From NCBI GenBank assembly GCA_017302835.1, contig JAFLCC010000001.1, positions 186,001 through 250,000 on the forward strand: DNA of 64,000 nt, in the 5' to 3' direction. This DNA is from Deltaproteobacteria bacterium (GTDB taxonomy: Bacteria > Bdellovibrionota > Bdellovibrionia > Bdellovibrionales > Bdellovibrionaceae). Of this stretch, positions 47,537 through 58,806 are shown in pieces; position 1 is the first letter of the stretch, and each line of letters begins with the position of its first letter. Below the pieces are notes generated by a model. It did no database searches and was not told the DNA's origin. It was given only the letters and a program-made list of their open reading frames with translations. Made by a program: the position numbers and the translations under genes.

Positions 47537-49117
47537 CTATTTACCTAAACAGAATTCTTTGAAAACTTTATCTAAGATTTGATCGTCATAAACGATGCCT
47601 AATATGCTTTGAATACTCAAAAGAGCTTCCTTTAAATCAAGTGCTATAAATTCATGTCCCAATCCATTGCCAACGGCTAGCTTGGTCGATTCAATAAAAT
47701 GAAGACTTTTCACTAAAGCATCTTTCTGTCTACTGCTTGTTACTGACGTATTATCAATATGACTACTCAAATCAACCCAACTCTGCATCACTGCATTTAA
47801 AATATATTTACGAGAAGATAAATCAAAAGTGCTACAAAAAATGACATGCACAGAAATCCAACTTATCAAATCTTGATATGTTTTAAAATTAAATTGTAAT
47901 TCTAAATAGTTAAACAACGAAACTATAAATTGAAATAAGCATGGCTCGTTAAATTGCTGGCGAAAATCAGAAAAAAACTCTTCTTTAGAGGCAAATTTAG
48001 AAATATTCTGCCAATAATTTCTTAAAAATTCAGTTTGCTGAGGGTTAAGGCTCAAATCAATCTTATTTAAAATTAAAAATGTCGAATTCAAATCAAATTT
48101 AGAAAACAAAGAAAACGATTCTTGATTAAAGGACTTATTCCTTTCCTGAGCGGGATGACCAAAACAATCAGAAAAATCAAAAATAAACATATTAACCTGA
48201 GCTTCATCTTGTTCTCTAAAAGTCCTTTCAATTCCCATTTTCTCAATAATATCATCAGTATTATTTCTGATACCCGCAGTATCAACTAAGATAAATCGAA
48301 TACCCTCATACAAAAAATCTTCTTTAATTACATCTCTCGTCGTTCCCGCCACATCAGTAATAATTGATCGATTTGTTTGCAATAGTAAATTCATCAAACT
48401 AGATTTTCCGGTATTTGGTTTACCACTTAAGGTAATTTGAACACCATCAGAAATCATCTTTCCAAATTTAAATGAATGAACTAGCTCTGTAATTTTGGTT
48501 TCTATTATGTCCAACTTGTTCAGCAATGTATGATCTTGAATAATCTCTATATCTTCTGAAGAAAAATCAATGCTTGCCTCAATATGAGCTAAACACCATA
48601 AAATTTCATCTTCAACTTTTTTAATCGCAGAAGAAAGATCCCCTTTTAGCTGACGTAGTGCCAATTTTGCAGAAAGTTCTGATTTAGAATGAATGGCAGA
48701 TAAAACACTTTCTGCTTGAATTAAATCAAGTCGATTATTCAAAAAAGCCCGGTAGGTAAACTCACCACGATCTGCTACCCGCGCACCGTGAAAACAGAGC
48801 TGATCCAGTATAAGCTGACAAATAGTCGGAGAACCATGACAAGAAATTTCTACCACTTCTTCCCCAGTAAAAGACTTTCCATCTAAAAAAACAGTTATAC
48901 AGACTTCATCAATAAGGACTAAAGATAAAGAGTTAATAAAATTGGCCAAAAAAACCCTATGACTTTCGACAATTTTAGGGGGGTTTTTAATCGATTTTTG
49001 AACAATTTTAAGAGCATCAATGCCGCTAATCCGAATAACTGAGATGCCGCCAATTCCATTTGGAGTAGAGACCGCACAAATTGTATCTTTATCTCTTACC
49101 CCTAAATACATACTCAC
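47537..49117 (-). CDS. mnmE: tRNA modification GTPase MnmE (TrmE)
   Basis: The partner of MnmG has 526 residues. It has an N-terminal tetrahydrofolate-binding domain, a G-domain with GKPNTGKSSLMN, DTAGIRN and NKID, and the C-terminal C-x-G-K motif (FCLGK). The GTG at 49117 overlaps the jag stop by 4 bp; an ATG two codons later (49111) is an equally good start. It is somewhat longer than the usual 450-460 residues because of an insertion within the G-domain. Confidence 0.96.
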   Translation of the reverse strand: MSMYLGVRDKDTICAVSTPNGIGGISVIRISGIDALKIVQKSIKNPPKIVESHRVFLANFINSLSLVLIDEVCITVFLDGKSFTGEEVVEISCHGSPTICQLILDQLCFHGARVADRGEFTYRAFLNNRLDLIQAESVLSAIHSKSELSAKLALRQLKGDLSSAIKKVEDEILWCLAHIEASIDFSSEDIEIIQDHTLLNKLDIIETKITELVHSFKFGKMISDGVQITLSGKPNTGKSSLMNLLLQTNRSIITDVAGTTRDVIKEDFLYEGIRFILVDTAGIRNNTDDIIEKMGIERTFREQDEAQVNMFIFDFSDCFGHPAQERNKSFNQESFSLFSKFDLNSTFLILNKIDLSLNPQQTEFLRNYWQNISKFASKEEFFSDFRQQFNEPCLFQFIVSLFNYLELQFNFKTYQDLISWISVHVIFCSTFDLSSRKYILNAVMQSWVDLSSHIDNTSVTSSRQKDALVKSLHFIESTKLAVGNGLGHEFIALDLKEALLSIQSILGIVYDDQILDKVFKEFCLGK

Positions 49118-49668
49118 TCTTGAGAAGTTAAATCGTCTTTTTGTGAACCAAAATTTTTTGCAGGAAATATTTTAATTTTTTTATATAATCCATCACCAAG
49201 AGATCTGCTTTTAACTCTTTCGTCCTTCGAAAGATACTGATGAACCACTTTTCTTTCCTTAGGAGGAAGGGCGCGGTAATAAACTGCTTTATTTTGCTCA
49301 ATGGCAATTGTTTTTAAATTTTCAGCTCTTTCTATTAAAGCCTGTTCATTCTCTTCTCTATACCCACCACAATCTACATTGATATTTGTTTTATCGTCTG
49401 GAATTTGATGCTGAACCACGCGTTTTAATATAAGCTGAAAAGAATCTAAAAGCTGACCCTTTCGATCTTTAAATAACTCTTCATCGGCTCCAGAAAGCTC
49501 AATATGAATTGATTTGTTTTCAGCGTCTTCGCTTTCAGATAAAAAAGTGTATTCTAAATTAAATTGACCATACTCAATAAGACCCTCAAGAGTACTGCGG
49601 ACAAGGGATTCTACAGGACCATCTTCACTCTTTTTTCCGCCTCCAAAAAGTTTTTTAAAAAAATTCAT
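49114..49668 (-). CDS. jag: Jag/KhpB-type RNA-binding protein (KH-R3H)
   Basis: The 184-residue protein ends in an R3H domain (ERAENLKTIAIEQNKAVYYR...LPPKERKVVHQYLSKDERVKSRSLGDG), with a KH-like domain before it. The family binds RNA and is nearly always encoded beside yidC. It sits between yidC and mnmE and overlaps mnmE by 4 bp. The N-terminal FFKKLFGGGKK is a short Jag-N-like start. Confidence 0.88.
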   Translation of the reverse strand: MNFFKKLFGGGKKSEDGPVESLVRSTLEGLIEYGQFNLEYTFLSESEDAENKSIHIELSGADEELFKDRKGQLLDSFQLILKRVVQHQIPDDKTNINVDCGGYREENEQALIERAENLKTIAIEQNKAVYYRALPPKERKVVHQYLSKDERVKSRSLGDGLYKKIKIFPAKNFGSQKDDLTSQE

Positions 49669-49704
49669 TACCTAGCTCCTCTCGTTATTACATCATTAAA
49701 TAAA

Positions 49705-51378
49705 TCAAATTTTTGTTACTACGGCCTTATTACTTTTTAACATAAAATACTGTTGAGTGATTCCAAACAATCCACTCACAAACATATAAAGAGTCAATCC
49801 GCTTGGAAGATTAAGCATAAAAACGGACATTACTAAAGGCATATATAATAATATTTTTGCCTGAGCCGGATCCATATTTGTTGGAGTGATTTTCTGTTGA
49901 GTAAACATGGTGGCTCCCATTAAAACAGGTAAAACATAAAATTTATCGTGAGAGCTTAAATCTGTTATCCAAAGCATAAAAGGACTTTGATATAACTCGA
50001 TACTCGAGCCAATCACCCTATAGAGTGCAAAAAATATTGGAATTTGTAACAACATAGGTAAACAGCCTCCAAATGGATTTGCTTTATTTACCTTCATTAA
50101 TGACATAATTTCTTGATTCATACGTATGGGATCTTCTTTATATTTTTCCCTAATAGCTGTCATTTCTGGTTGAATTTTTTGCATGGCTTTCATTGATTTC
50201 ATTGACATCAAATTAAAAGGTAAAACAAATAATCTTACCAACAATGTTAAAAGAATAATGGCAACACCCCAGTTAGAAATCTGTGCGTAAAACCATTTCA
50301 TGGTAAATAATAATGGTTTTGCAATGAATCCTAGCCATCCAAAATTAATAATACTTGTAAGTTCATCGCTGATAGCACTCAAAATTGTGATCGATTTAGG
50401 GCCAGCGTAAAACACTTGTTTTATGGAAAGTTCTGCTTTTCCAGGCAAGACGGGGTAAACAAGCTCTCCAAGTGCCGCCGATTCGTTAATTAATACATTT
50501 AGTTTTGCATCTGGCAACAAATCAGACTTATCTAATATGGCTGTTGCAAAATATTGGTTTCCAACAGAAAGAATATTAGCCGTCTTAATTTCTTGGCTTA
50601 AATTTTCTTTAGCTGAAGAAAAATTAACCGATGTTGTTTTACTCGCGTGTGAAACGTAAAAATCTTGATGTTCATAGGAAGGAAATAACCAGGATTGACT
50701 TTCTGGAACGTTAATTTTTTCAGGAATTAATACTTTAATATTTTGTATGTTTTTATCATTTAAGCCAGATAAATTAATCTGGCTATCAAACGAATTATTT
50801 GATTCGTTATAGATAATTTCCCGATTAACAATAAGGTCATCAATTTTTGCAATCCCTTTATAGTGCCCCTTTGCAATTTCACTCATTTCGAAATAAACTA
50901 TCTTATTATCTGCGAATCTAAACTCAAACAAACCAGCCAAAGCAGACTGGCCAAGTAAAATTGGTTTATTTTCTTTATCCGTATAAGAATTTACTTTTAA
51001 ATTAACTAGACCCATTCCTTTATTTGAAATCTCAAAAGAGAGCTCTTTATTTTCAAAAGTAAACTTCTTTTCTTCAACAAATTTGTTGTCCGTTTTAAGA
51101 TCGGAATTTTGAGATTTACCATTACCACCTTGTCGATCTGCTTTTCCTTTTGAAAATTCAGCACTTGAGGAGCCACTCTCTAAATCAGAGGTCTGAGGGC
51201 GTTCTTGATTTTTGAGTTCCGTATTTATCTGAGGAGACTGGGCCGTCTGATTTTTTTTACCAAAATCAGGATACTTTTTTTGAAGATAAGAATTCCAGCC
51301 AAAATAAAATAGCGCAAAAATAATCATCGCCATTAAAAATCGACTGTTAAACGGATTAGTTTGTTGCTGTTCTTGCAT
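49705..51378 (-). CDS. yidC: Membrane protein insertase YidC
   Basis: YidC inserts and folds inner-membrane proteins, including ATP synthase subunit c. The 557-residue Gram-negative form has an N-terminal helix (FLMAMIIFALFYFGWNSYL), a large periplasmic domain, and a five-helix core (WGVAIILLTLLVRLFVLPF; GGCLPMLLQIPIFFALYRV). AAAGGA precedes ATG 51378; a longer frame to 51420 overlaps yidD and has no family match. Its start overlaps the yidD end by 23 bp. Confidence 0.96.
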   Translation of the reverse strand: MQEQQQTNPFNSRFLMAMIIFALFYFGWNSYLQKKYPDFGKKNQTAQSPQINTELKNQERPQTSDLESGSSSAEFSKGKADRQGGNGKSQNSDLKTDNKFVEEKKFTFENKELSFEISNKGMGLVNLKVNSYTDKENKPILLGQSALAGLFEFRFADNKIVYFEMSEIAKGHYKGIAKIDDLIVNREIIYNESNNSFDSQINLSGLNDKNIQNIKVLIPEKINVPESQSWLFPSYEHQDFYVSHASKTTSVNFSSAKENLSQEIKTANILSVGNQYFATAILDKSDLLPDAKLNVLINESAALGELVYPVLPGKAELSIKQVFYAGPKSITILSAISDELTSIINFGWLGFIAKPLLFTMKWFYAQISNWGVAIILLTLLVRLFVLPFNLMSMKSMKAMQKIQPEMTAIREKYKEDPIRMNQEIMSLMKVNKANPFGGCLPMLLQIPIFFALYRVIGSSIELYQSPFMLWITDLSSHDKFYVLPVLMGATMFTQQKITPTNMDPAQAKILLYMPLVMSVFMLNLPSGLTLYMFVSGLFGITQQYFMLKSNKAVVTKI

Positions 51379-51592
51379 TACATTTCCTTTCAGGGACAGG
51401 ATCATATCCAAATGATCCAAATGGATGACATTTTGACAATCTTCCCAGTGTCATTTTTAAAGCACATAAAAAATCATGTTCATTAAAAGCCTCTTTGGCA
51501 AACTCAGAACAAGAAGGAATAAATCGACAATTACCACCTAAAAATTGAGTTCCAAAAGTTCTATAAGAACCAATAAAAAACAAAGCACACAT
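51356..51592 (-). CDS. yidD: Membrane protein insertion efficiency factor YidD
   Basis: This small amphipathic protein helps YidC-dependent insertion. The signature NCRFIPSCSEFAKEAF and the closing KCHPFGSFGYDPVP are typical. The start is uncertain: ATG 51592 gives 78 residues; TTG 51610 would put the CRF motif at the usual position near residue 30; ATG 51691 would overlap rnpA by 47 bp. None has a clear ribosome site. Confidence 0.88.
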   Translation of the reverse strand: MCALFFIGSYRTFGTQFLGGNCRFIPSCSEFAKEAFNEHDFLCALKMTLGRLSKCHPFGSFGYDPVPERKCNARTATN

Positions 51593-51644
51593 TTTAAGTG
51601 TCTTGTTCAAAAAATTTTTGAAGGTACAAAAAAATTTTAGCTGT

Positions 51645-52019
51645 TTAGAGTTTCGTGAATATCCGGTTTTTTTCAAGTTGTTTGATTCCATGATTAAAAG
51701 CTTTAAGAAAAGTATCAAAACTCATATTTTTGTAAAAATCGCTTTTCATGGGTTTAATAAAAAAAGTCATTTTAGTTTGAACCAAGGGTTTACTTTTAAG
51801 ATATTTAGCAATTTCAGATCTAACCCATCTTTTAATTTTATTTCGAATAACAGCATTTCCAGCTTTTTTACTTATGGAAATACCTAATTCAGAAATCGGT
51901 TTATTCGCCCTCATAAACGATATAAGCATCCAAGAAGATGCCCACACTTTTTGACCATTATTTTTTAAATCAAGAAAATCCGAGTTCTTACGGATAGATA
52001 GATAAGGTTTACTTACCAC
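51645..52019 (-). CDS. rnpA: Ribonuclease P protein component
   Basis: The 124-residue basic protein assists the RNase P RNA in tRNA 5' maturation. The RNR-type motif [17 protein letters not shown] is diagnostic. It starts with GTG at 52019, inside the last codons of rpmH (11-bp overlap), so translation of the two is coupled. Confidence 0.93.
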   Translation of the reverse strand: MVSKPYLSIRKNSDFLDLKNNGQKVWASSWMLISFMRANKPISELGISISKKAGNAVIRNKIKRWVRSEIAKYLKSKPLVQTKMTFFIKPMKSDFYKNMSFDTFLKAFNHGIKQLEKNRIFTKL

Positions 52020-52158
52020 TAATTTCCACAGAAAGCTTTTTTCTACCCTTTGCTCTTCGTCTATTTAATACCTGTTGGCCATTTTTGGTTAACATTCTTT
52101 TTCTAAAGCCATGGGCTCTTTTTCTTCTAATTTTTGAGGGTTGGTACGTTCTTTTCAT
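52009..52158 (-). CDS. rpmH: 50S ribosomal protein L34
   Basis: This 49-residue, Arg/Lys-rich protein begins [20 protein letters not shown] and has the L34 signature [25 protein letters not shown] lies just upstream of the ATG at 52158. It is the first gene of the leftward run from the origin, rpmH-rnpA-yidD-yidC-jag-mnmE-mnmG-rsmG. Confidence 0.97.
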   Translation of the reverse strand: MKRTYQPSKIRRKRAHGFRKRMLTKNGQQVLNRRRAKGRKKLSVEISGK

Positions 52159-52445
52159 TTTATCTCCTTAATCAAACTTAATAGAACTAAATGTTTGTTG
52201 TTTATGTCTCTAAATCGAAATATTTTCAAGGAATAAATTAGAAAACACCTCTAGCTTTACAAACAAATTCTCTTTTAGAAAAATTAACCTATGGAATTAA
52301 AACTAGCCATGCTATTTAACCTTAATTAAAACCACTAAATGCATGTTTCCGAATTAAACCACATCGCAGCATGATGGTGAACCATTGATAAGCATTTTAA
52401 GCCTTGATAATTATGCTACTCATTGAAGATCGAGAGAGGAAATAA
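52159..52445. other. Divergent rpmH-dnaA intergenic region
   Basis: This AT-rich 287-bp gap should hold the promoters of both operons. I see no good DnaA box here, which points to the dnaA-dnaN gap as the main origin. A TTGATA near 52386 is a possible -35 for dnaA, but no convincing -10 follows at proper spacing. Confidence 0.5.
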
Positions 52446-53846
52446 ATGCCAATTAATTCTCATTTTTGGGATCAAATTAAAACAAATATGAAAAGCAGAA
52501 ATTTAAATAACAAACTGTTAGATACTTGGCTTGACCCAATTGAATATTTAAACACCATTAGTACAAATGACCGACCAAAAATTCAACTTGGTGTCCCGAA
52601 TGCCTTTCATCAATATTTTGTTATAGAAAACCTTCAGGATAAAATTTACACAGAGATTTCAAATATTTATAATTCATCTTTTGAGGTTGAGTTTGTTGTG
52701 ACTGGCAACAAAAATATGGCTCATCCCGAAAGTCCACAAGCGCTCGAAGAAGCGATTTTGAATCAAAATACTCGGCAGTTTCCTCAACAAATCAGTAGGG
52801 AAAAAAATATCAATTCAGATCCCTTAAACCAAGAGCTCACCTTTTCTACTTTTGTAGTAGGAAAAAATTCGGAATTTGCCCATGCTGCCTGTTACAATGT
52901 AGCTAAACATCCTGGAGGTCATGATTATAATCCTCTTTATATTTATGGACCTGTGGGGATGGGTAAAACACATCTTCTTCATGCTGCTGGAAATTATATC
53001 CGGGATCAATACCCTCAGGTAAAAATTACATATATTTCCGCTGAACGGTATATGAATGAGTGCATAGCCTCCATAAGACACCATCAAATGGATAAGTTTA
53101 GACTTAAATACAGAGAAAATTCGGATATTTTACTTGTAGATGATGTTCAGTTTATTGGGAAAGGTGAGGCCGTTCAAGAGGAGTTTTTTCATACGATTAA
53201 TACCTTTATCGATCGAAAAAAACAGGTTATTTTAGCCTCAGATAGGATGCCAAAAGATATTATAGATCTGGAGGATAGAAATAGAACGAGGCTTGAGCGT
53301 GGATTAATTGCCGATATTACCATGCCTGATTTAGAAACTCGAATTGCTATCTTAAGGTATAAAGCTGAAAAATATAACGTTAGAATGTCAGAAGATGTCG
53401 TCAATCATATTGCAAGAATTTCTAAAAGATCAATTAGAGAATTAGAGGGAAATTTAAAAAAGGTAAAAATGTTTTCTGAATTGCAAGGTTTGCAAATTGA
53501 TTATGATTTAGTAAAAAAAATATTATCAAATCATGAAACTCAAACGATGATAAGTATTGAGGAAATTCAAAGAATTGTTGGTGACCATTTTAAAGTCCGA
53601 GTGCAAGACTTGAAATCTGCAACCAGATCTAAAAATATCGTTGTTCCGCGTCAGATAGCTATGCATTTTATAAAGAAATTTTTAGATAAATCTCTTGTTG
53701 ATATTGGAAAAGCTTTCGGTGGTAAAGATCACACGACCGTAATGAATGCCATTGAACGAGTTAAATATCTACAACAGACGGATCAAGATATGTTTAAGAA
53801 TATTGAAGAGTTAGAATCTAGAATCCACAATATCACAGGTGTGTGA
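52446..53846 (+). CDS. dnaA: Chromosomal replication initiator DnaA
   Basis: DnaA is an AAA+ protein that binds DnaA boxes and melts oriC. The 466-residue protein has the domain I helices, a linker, the Walker A GPVGMGKTHLLHAAGN (about residue 170), the sensor and box VII arginine region, and the domain IV signature GGKDHTTVMNAIERV. It reads away from rpmH, and oriC follows its stop directly. GAGAGGAAATAA precedes the ATG. Confidence 0.98.
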   Translation: MPINSHFWDQIKTNMKSRNLNNKLLDTWLDPIEYLNTISTNDRPKIQLGVPNAFHQYFVIENLQDKIYTEISNIYNSSFEVEFVVTGNKNMAHPESPQALEEAILNQNTRQFPQQISREKNINSDPLNQELTFSTFVVGKNSEFAHAACYNVAKHPGGHDYNPLYIYGPVGMGKTHLLHAAGNYIRDQYPQVKITYISAERYMNECIASIRHHQMDKFRLKYRENSDILLVDDVQFIGKGEAVQEEFFHTINTFIDRKKQVILASDRMPKDIIDLEDRNRTRLERGLIADITMPDLETRIAILRYKAEKYNVRMSEDVVNHIARISKRSIRELEGNLKKVKMFSELQGLQIDYDLVKKILSNHETQTMISIEEIQRIVGDHFKVRVQDLKSATRSKNIVVPRQIAMHFIKKFLDKSLVDIGKAFGGKDHTTVMNAIERVKYLQQTDQDMFKNIEELESRIHNITGV

Positions 53847-54071
53847 ATGGGGACTGTGGATAAAGCTATGGATAAAGCTAGGAGTTTAATTGTGGATGGT
53901 TTTAAAGAGGGTTTATCCAAAAGCAGGGTTGACTTTTACACTCATCTTATCCACATTAATACTCTAATAAAATCAAGTGGTTATTTAAAAAAGGACGTTA
54001 TCCACGCCCCTACTACTACTACTATATATTTATATATAGTAAAAGATAATACAAAAAAGGCCGGGTAAAAT
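53847..54071. other. oriC: Chromosomal replication origin oriC (dnaA-dnaN gap)
   Basis: Perfect DnaA boxes TTATCCACA occur at 53947-53955 (plus) and 53855-53863 (minus). Near matches lie at 53867-53875, 53891-53899, 53913-53921 and 53998-54006. The last box leads into a GC-rich spacer, five DnaA trios and an AT-rich stretch (54010-54040). Position between dnaA and dnaN, plus divergent gene orientation on both sides, support the call. An open frame across the region (53847-54068) is only the translation of these boxes. Confidence 0.9.
53998..54040 (+). other. Basal unwinding system: DnaA box, GC spacer, five DnaA trios, AT-rich DUE
   Basis: TTATCCACG (53998-54006) is followed by CCC, then five exact CTA repeats (54010-54024; 3'-GAT-5' trios on the opposite strand), then TATATTTATATATAG. 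This matches the box, GC-rich spacer and trio layout shown for B. subtilis oriC, where DnaA filaments on the trios open the duplex. Confidence 0.85.
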
Positions 54072-55178
54072 ATGAAAATAGAAATTGATAAAAAAGATCT
54101 TTTAAATTTAATCGGAAAAACTTTGAATATTGTGGATAAAAAAAATACCATGGCTGTTCTGGTCAATGTTTTATTGGATGCAGAAAAAGAAAGGGTTAAA
54201 GTTTTTGCAACAGATTTGGAAGTAAGTCTTACGGATGAAGTATACGCAAAGGTCATGGAGCCTGGAAAGGTTGTAGTTAGTACAAAAAGTCTTTTTGAAA
54301 TTTGTAAAAAATTATCCGATGGAAAAATACAATTAATCAAAAAAGAAAATAACTGGTTAGAAATAAAACAAGGAAAATTTTCTTCAAGAATTGTTGGAGT
54401 AAGCCATGAAGAGTACCCAATATTTCCAACTTACAATCCACAGTTTTTATTAAAGCTTAAGGCAAATGTACTGAAAGAAATGATAGATAAAACCAGTTAT
54501 TCTGTTTCGAATGATGAAACAAGATATCATCTTAACGGGGTCTTTTTCGAGATAACTCCTCAAGGTATTTGCAGAATGGTGGCTACAGATGGACATCGAT
54601 TGAGCTTAGTAAATAAACAAATTGAAAATATAAAAATAAACTTACCTACGGGTGTGATTATTCCAAGAAAAGGGTTGTTGGAAATTAAAAAAATTGTTGA
54701 AAATAGTAATGAAATTATAGAAATTTCTATTGAAGGGTCACAGTTCTACTTGAAAAATGAATCAACGATTTTGATGATACGTTTGATTGAAGGAAAGTAT
54801 CCTAATTATCAACAGTTTGTTCCACAAAAACTACCACATAAAGTTATGATTAACAGAAATGAATTTTTAAATTCTCTTGAGAGGGTGGCTCTCTTGGCTA
54901 ATCAAAAATCTAAAGCTGTTTTGCTAAACATCGTCAGTGATAAAATGGAAATTTCATCTAATAATCCTGAGTTGGGTGAGGCAAAGGAAGAAATCGAAAT
55001 AGAATATTCTGGGCCAGAATTAAAATTAGGTTTTAATGCTAGGTACTTGTTAGATGTACTCACCTCAATGGAAGACTCCAAAGTTGTCTTAGAAATTAAT
55101 AATCATTTGTCACCAGGAGTGATTCGACCTGCAGAAGATTTGAATTATACCTGTGTTGTCATGCCTATGAGAATTTAA
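54072..55178 (+). CDS. dnaN: DNA polymerase III beta subunit (sliding clamp)
   Basis: This 368-residue processivity clamp has three copies of the clamp fold. MKIEIDKKDLLNLIGKTLNIVDKK at the start, ATDGHRLSLV in the middle and the C-terminal CVVMPMRI are typical. It lies directly after oriC and 9 bp before recF. Confidence 0.97.
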   Translation: MKIEIDKKDLLNLIGKTLNIVDKKNTMAVLVNVLLDAEKERVKVFATDLEVSLTDEVYAKVMEPGKVVVSTKSLFEICKKLSDGKIQLIKKENNWLEIKQGKFSSRIVGVSHEEYPIFPTYNPQFLLKLKANVLKEMIDKTSYSVSNDETRYHLNGVFFEITPQGICRMVATDGHRLSLVNKQIENIKINLPTGVIIPRKGLLEIKKIVENSNEIIEISIEGSQFYLKNESTILMIRLIEGKYPNYQQFVPQKLPHKVMINRNEFLNSLERVALLANQKSKAVLLNIVSDKMEISSNNPELGEAKEEIEIEYSGPELKLGFNARYLLDVLTSMEDSKVVLEINNHLSPGVIRPAEDLNYTCVVMPMRI

Positions 55179-55187
55179 GAATTAAAG

Positions 55188-56330
55188 ATGTATATTAAAA
55201 ATCTTTATGCTAATAACTTTAGAAATTTTAATAAAATTAGCCTAGAGTTTTCTCCACAAGTAAATTTTTTTTTAGGCCGAAATGGTCAAGGCAAAACAAA
55301 TCTTTTAGAAAGTTTATATTTATTAATTAAGGGTGATTCTTTTAGATATTCAAATAATGAAACCTTTATAAATCACAATCAGAATAAAGAGTTGTCAGAA
55401 TTTGAAAAAACGAGAGTCAAATCAATTTTTATTGAAAATGATTTGTCGTTCGAGCTTGAAGTAGGTATCGAAAATAAATCAAAGTTATTTTTGTTAAATA
55501 AAAAAAAAGTATCTTCTTCTGAAATTCAAAAAAAATTTAACTGCATATTATTTTCTCCAGAGAGTTTAAGCTTTATTAAAGAATCCTCAGAATTTAGAAG
55601 GGAACTCATAGATGAGTTTTTAAAATCAATTCATTCTAAAAATGTGGATATTATTTTTGAATATAAAAAGATTTTGCGTTCAAGAAATAAGCTATTAAAA
55701 GAAAATAAAGAAGGTAGGTTAGAAAAAGATAATTTTGTTCCTTTGTTTGAAGCTATAAATAGTTTATTTATAAAAAAAGCCTGTGAACTTGTTTACGCCA
55801 GAGTTGAAGCCATAAAGGCCATAAAAGAAGACATAAATGACCATATGCGATATATAAACCAAGAAAATGTGGATATATTCGTGGATTATGTGGCCTCAGG
55901 AGAGTCTTATTTAAGTTTTTCAATAAATGAAATTGAACAAAAATTAAGTCATAGATTGAATTCTCTAAAGGTTGCAGAAATAGCTTATGGAAGTTCACTG
56001 GTCGGCCCTCATAAGCACGAAATAATATTTCTATATAATCAGAAAGATTCAAGAATTTTTTGTTCGCAGGGGCAGCAAAGAGCAATTATATTATCTTTCA
56101 AAATGGCTCAAATCGTGTATCATAGAAAAACTCATGGATGGTATCCTGTTCTGATGTTGGATGACGTACTGTCAGAATTAGATTTTGAAAAAAAAATGAG
56201 ATTAATATCTTTTTTAGAAAAAATTAATACTCAAATTTTTATCACTGCTACGGAGTTAGATCGTGATACAAAATTTAGTTCTAGTACGTATAAAATTACC
56301 AATATGGTTCAAGGAAAAATTCTTGATTAA
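55188..56330 (+). CDS. recF: DNA replication and repair protein RecF
   Basis: This SMC-like ATPase loads RecA at gaps. The 380-residue protein has Walker A GRNGQGKTNLLES, the signature CSQGQQRAIILSFKMAQ and Walker B PVLMLDDVLSELD. It occupies the usual slot between dnaN and gyrB. Confidence 0.96.
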   Translation: MYIKNLYANNFRNFNKISLEFSPQVNFFLGRNGQGKTNLLESLYLLIKGDSFRYSNNETFINHNQNKELSEFEKTRVKSIFIENDLSFELEVGIENKSKLFLLNKKKVSSSEIQKKFNCILFSPESLSFIKESSEFRRELIDEFLKSIHSKNVDIIFEYKKILRSRNKLLKENKEGRLEKDNFVPLFEAINSLFIKKACELVYARVEAIKAIKEDINDHMRYINQENVDIFVDYVASGESYLSFSINEIEQKLSHRLNSLKVAEIAYGSSLVGPHKHEIIFLYNQKDSRIFCSQGQQRAIILSFKMAQIVYHRKTHGWYPVLMLDDVLSELDFEKKMRLISFLEKINTQIFITATELDRDTKFSSSTYKITNMVQGKILD

Positions 56331-56351
56331 AAAATCCAATTTAAAAACTAA

Positions 56352-58793
<2,442 letters not shown>

Positions 58794-58806
58794 AAGAAGG
58801 TAGATA

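Noticed and set aside
47537-49117. MnmE insertion as a frameshift or fusion
   Set aside because: The reading frame and all G motifs and the C-terminal CxGK are intact; extra length is tolerated within the domain.
52159-52445. rpmH-dnaA gap as the main replication origin
   Set aside because: No good DnaA box or trio array is visible there, while the dnaA-dnaN gap has both.
53847-54068. Open frame of 73 codons between dnaA and dnaN
   Set aside because: It covers the DnaA boxes, trios and AT-rich DUE of oriC, and its protein has no family character; the frame is a by-product of origin sequence.
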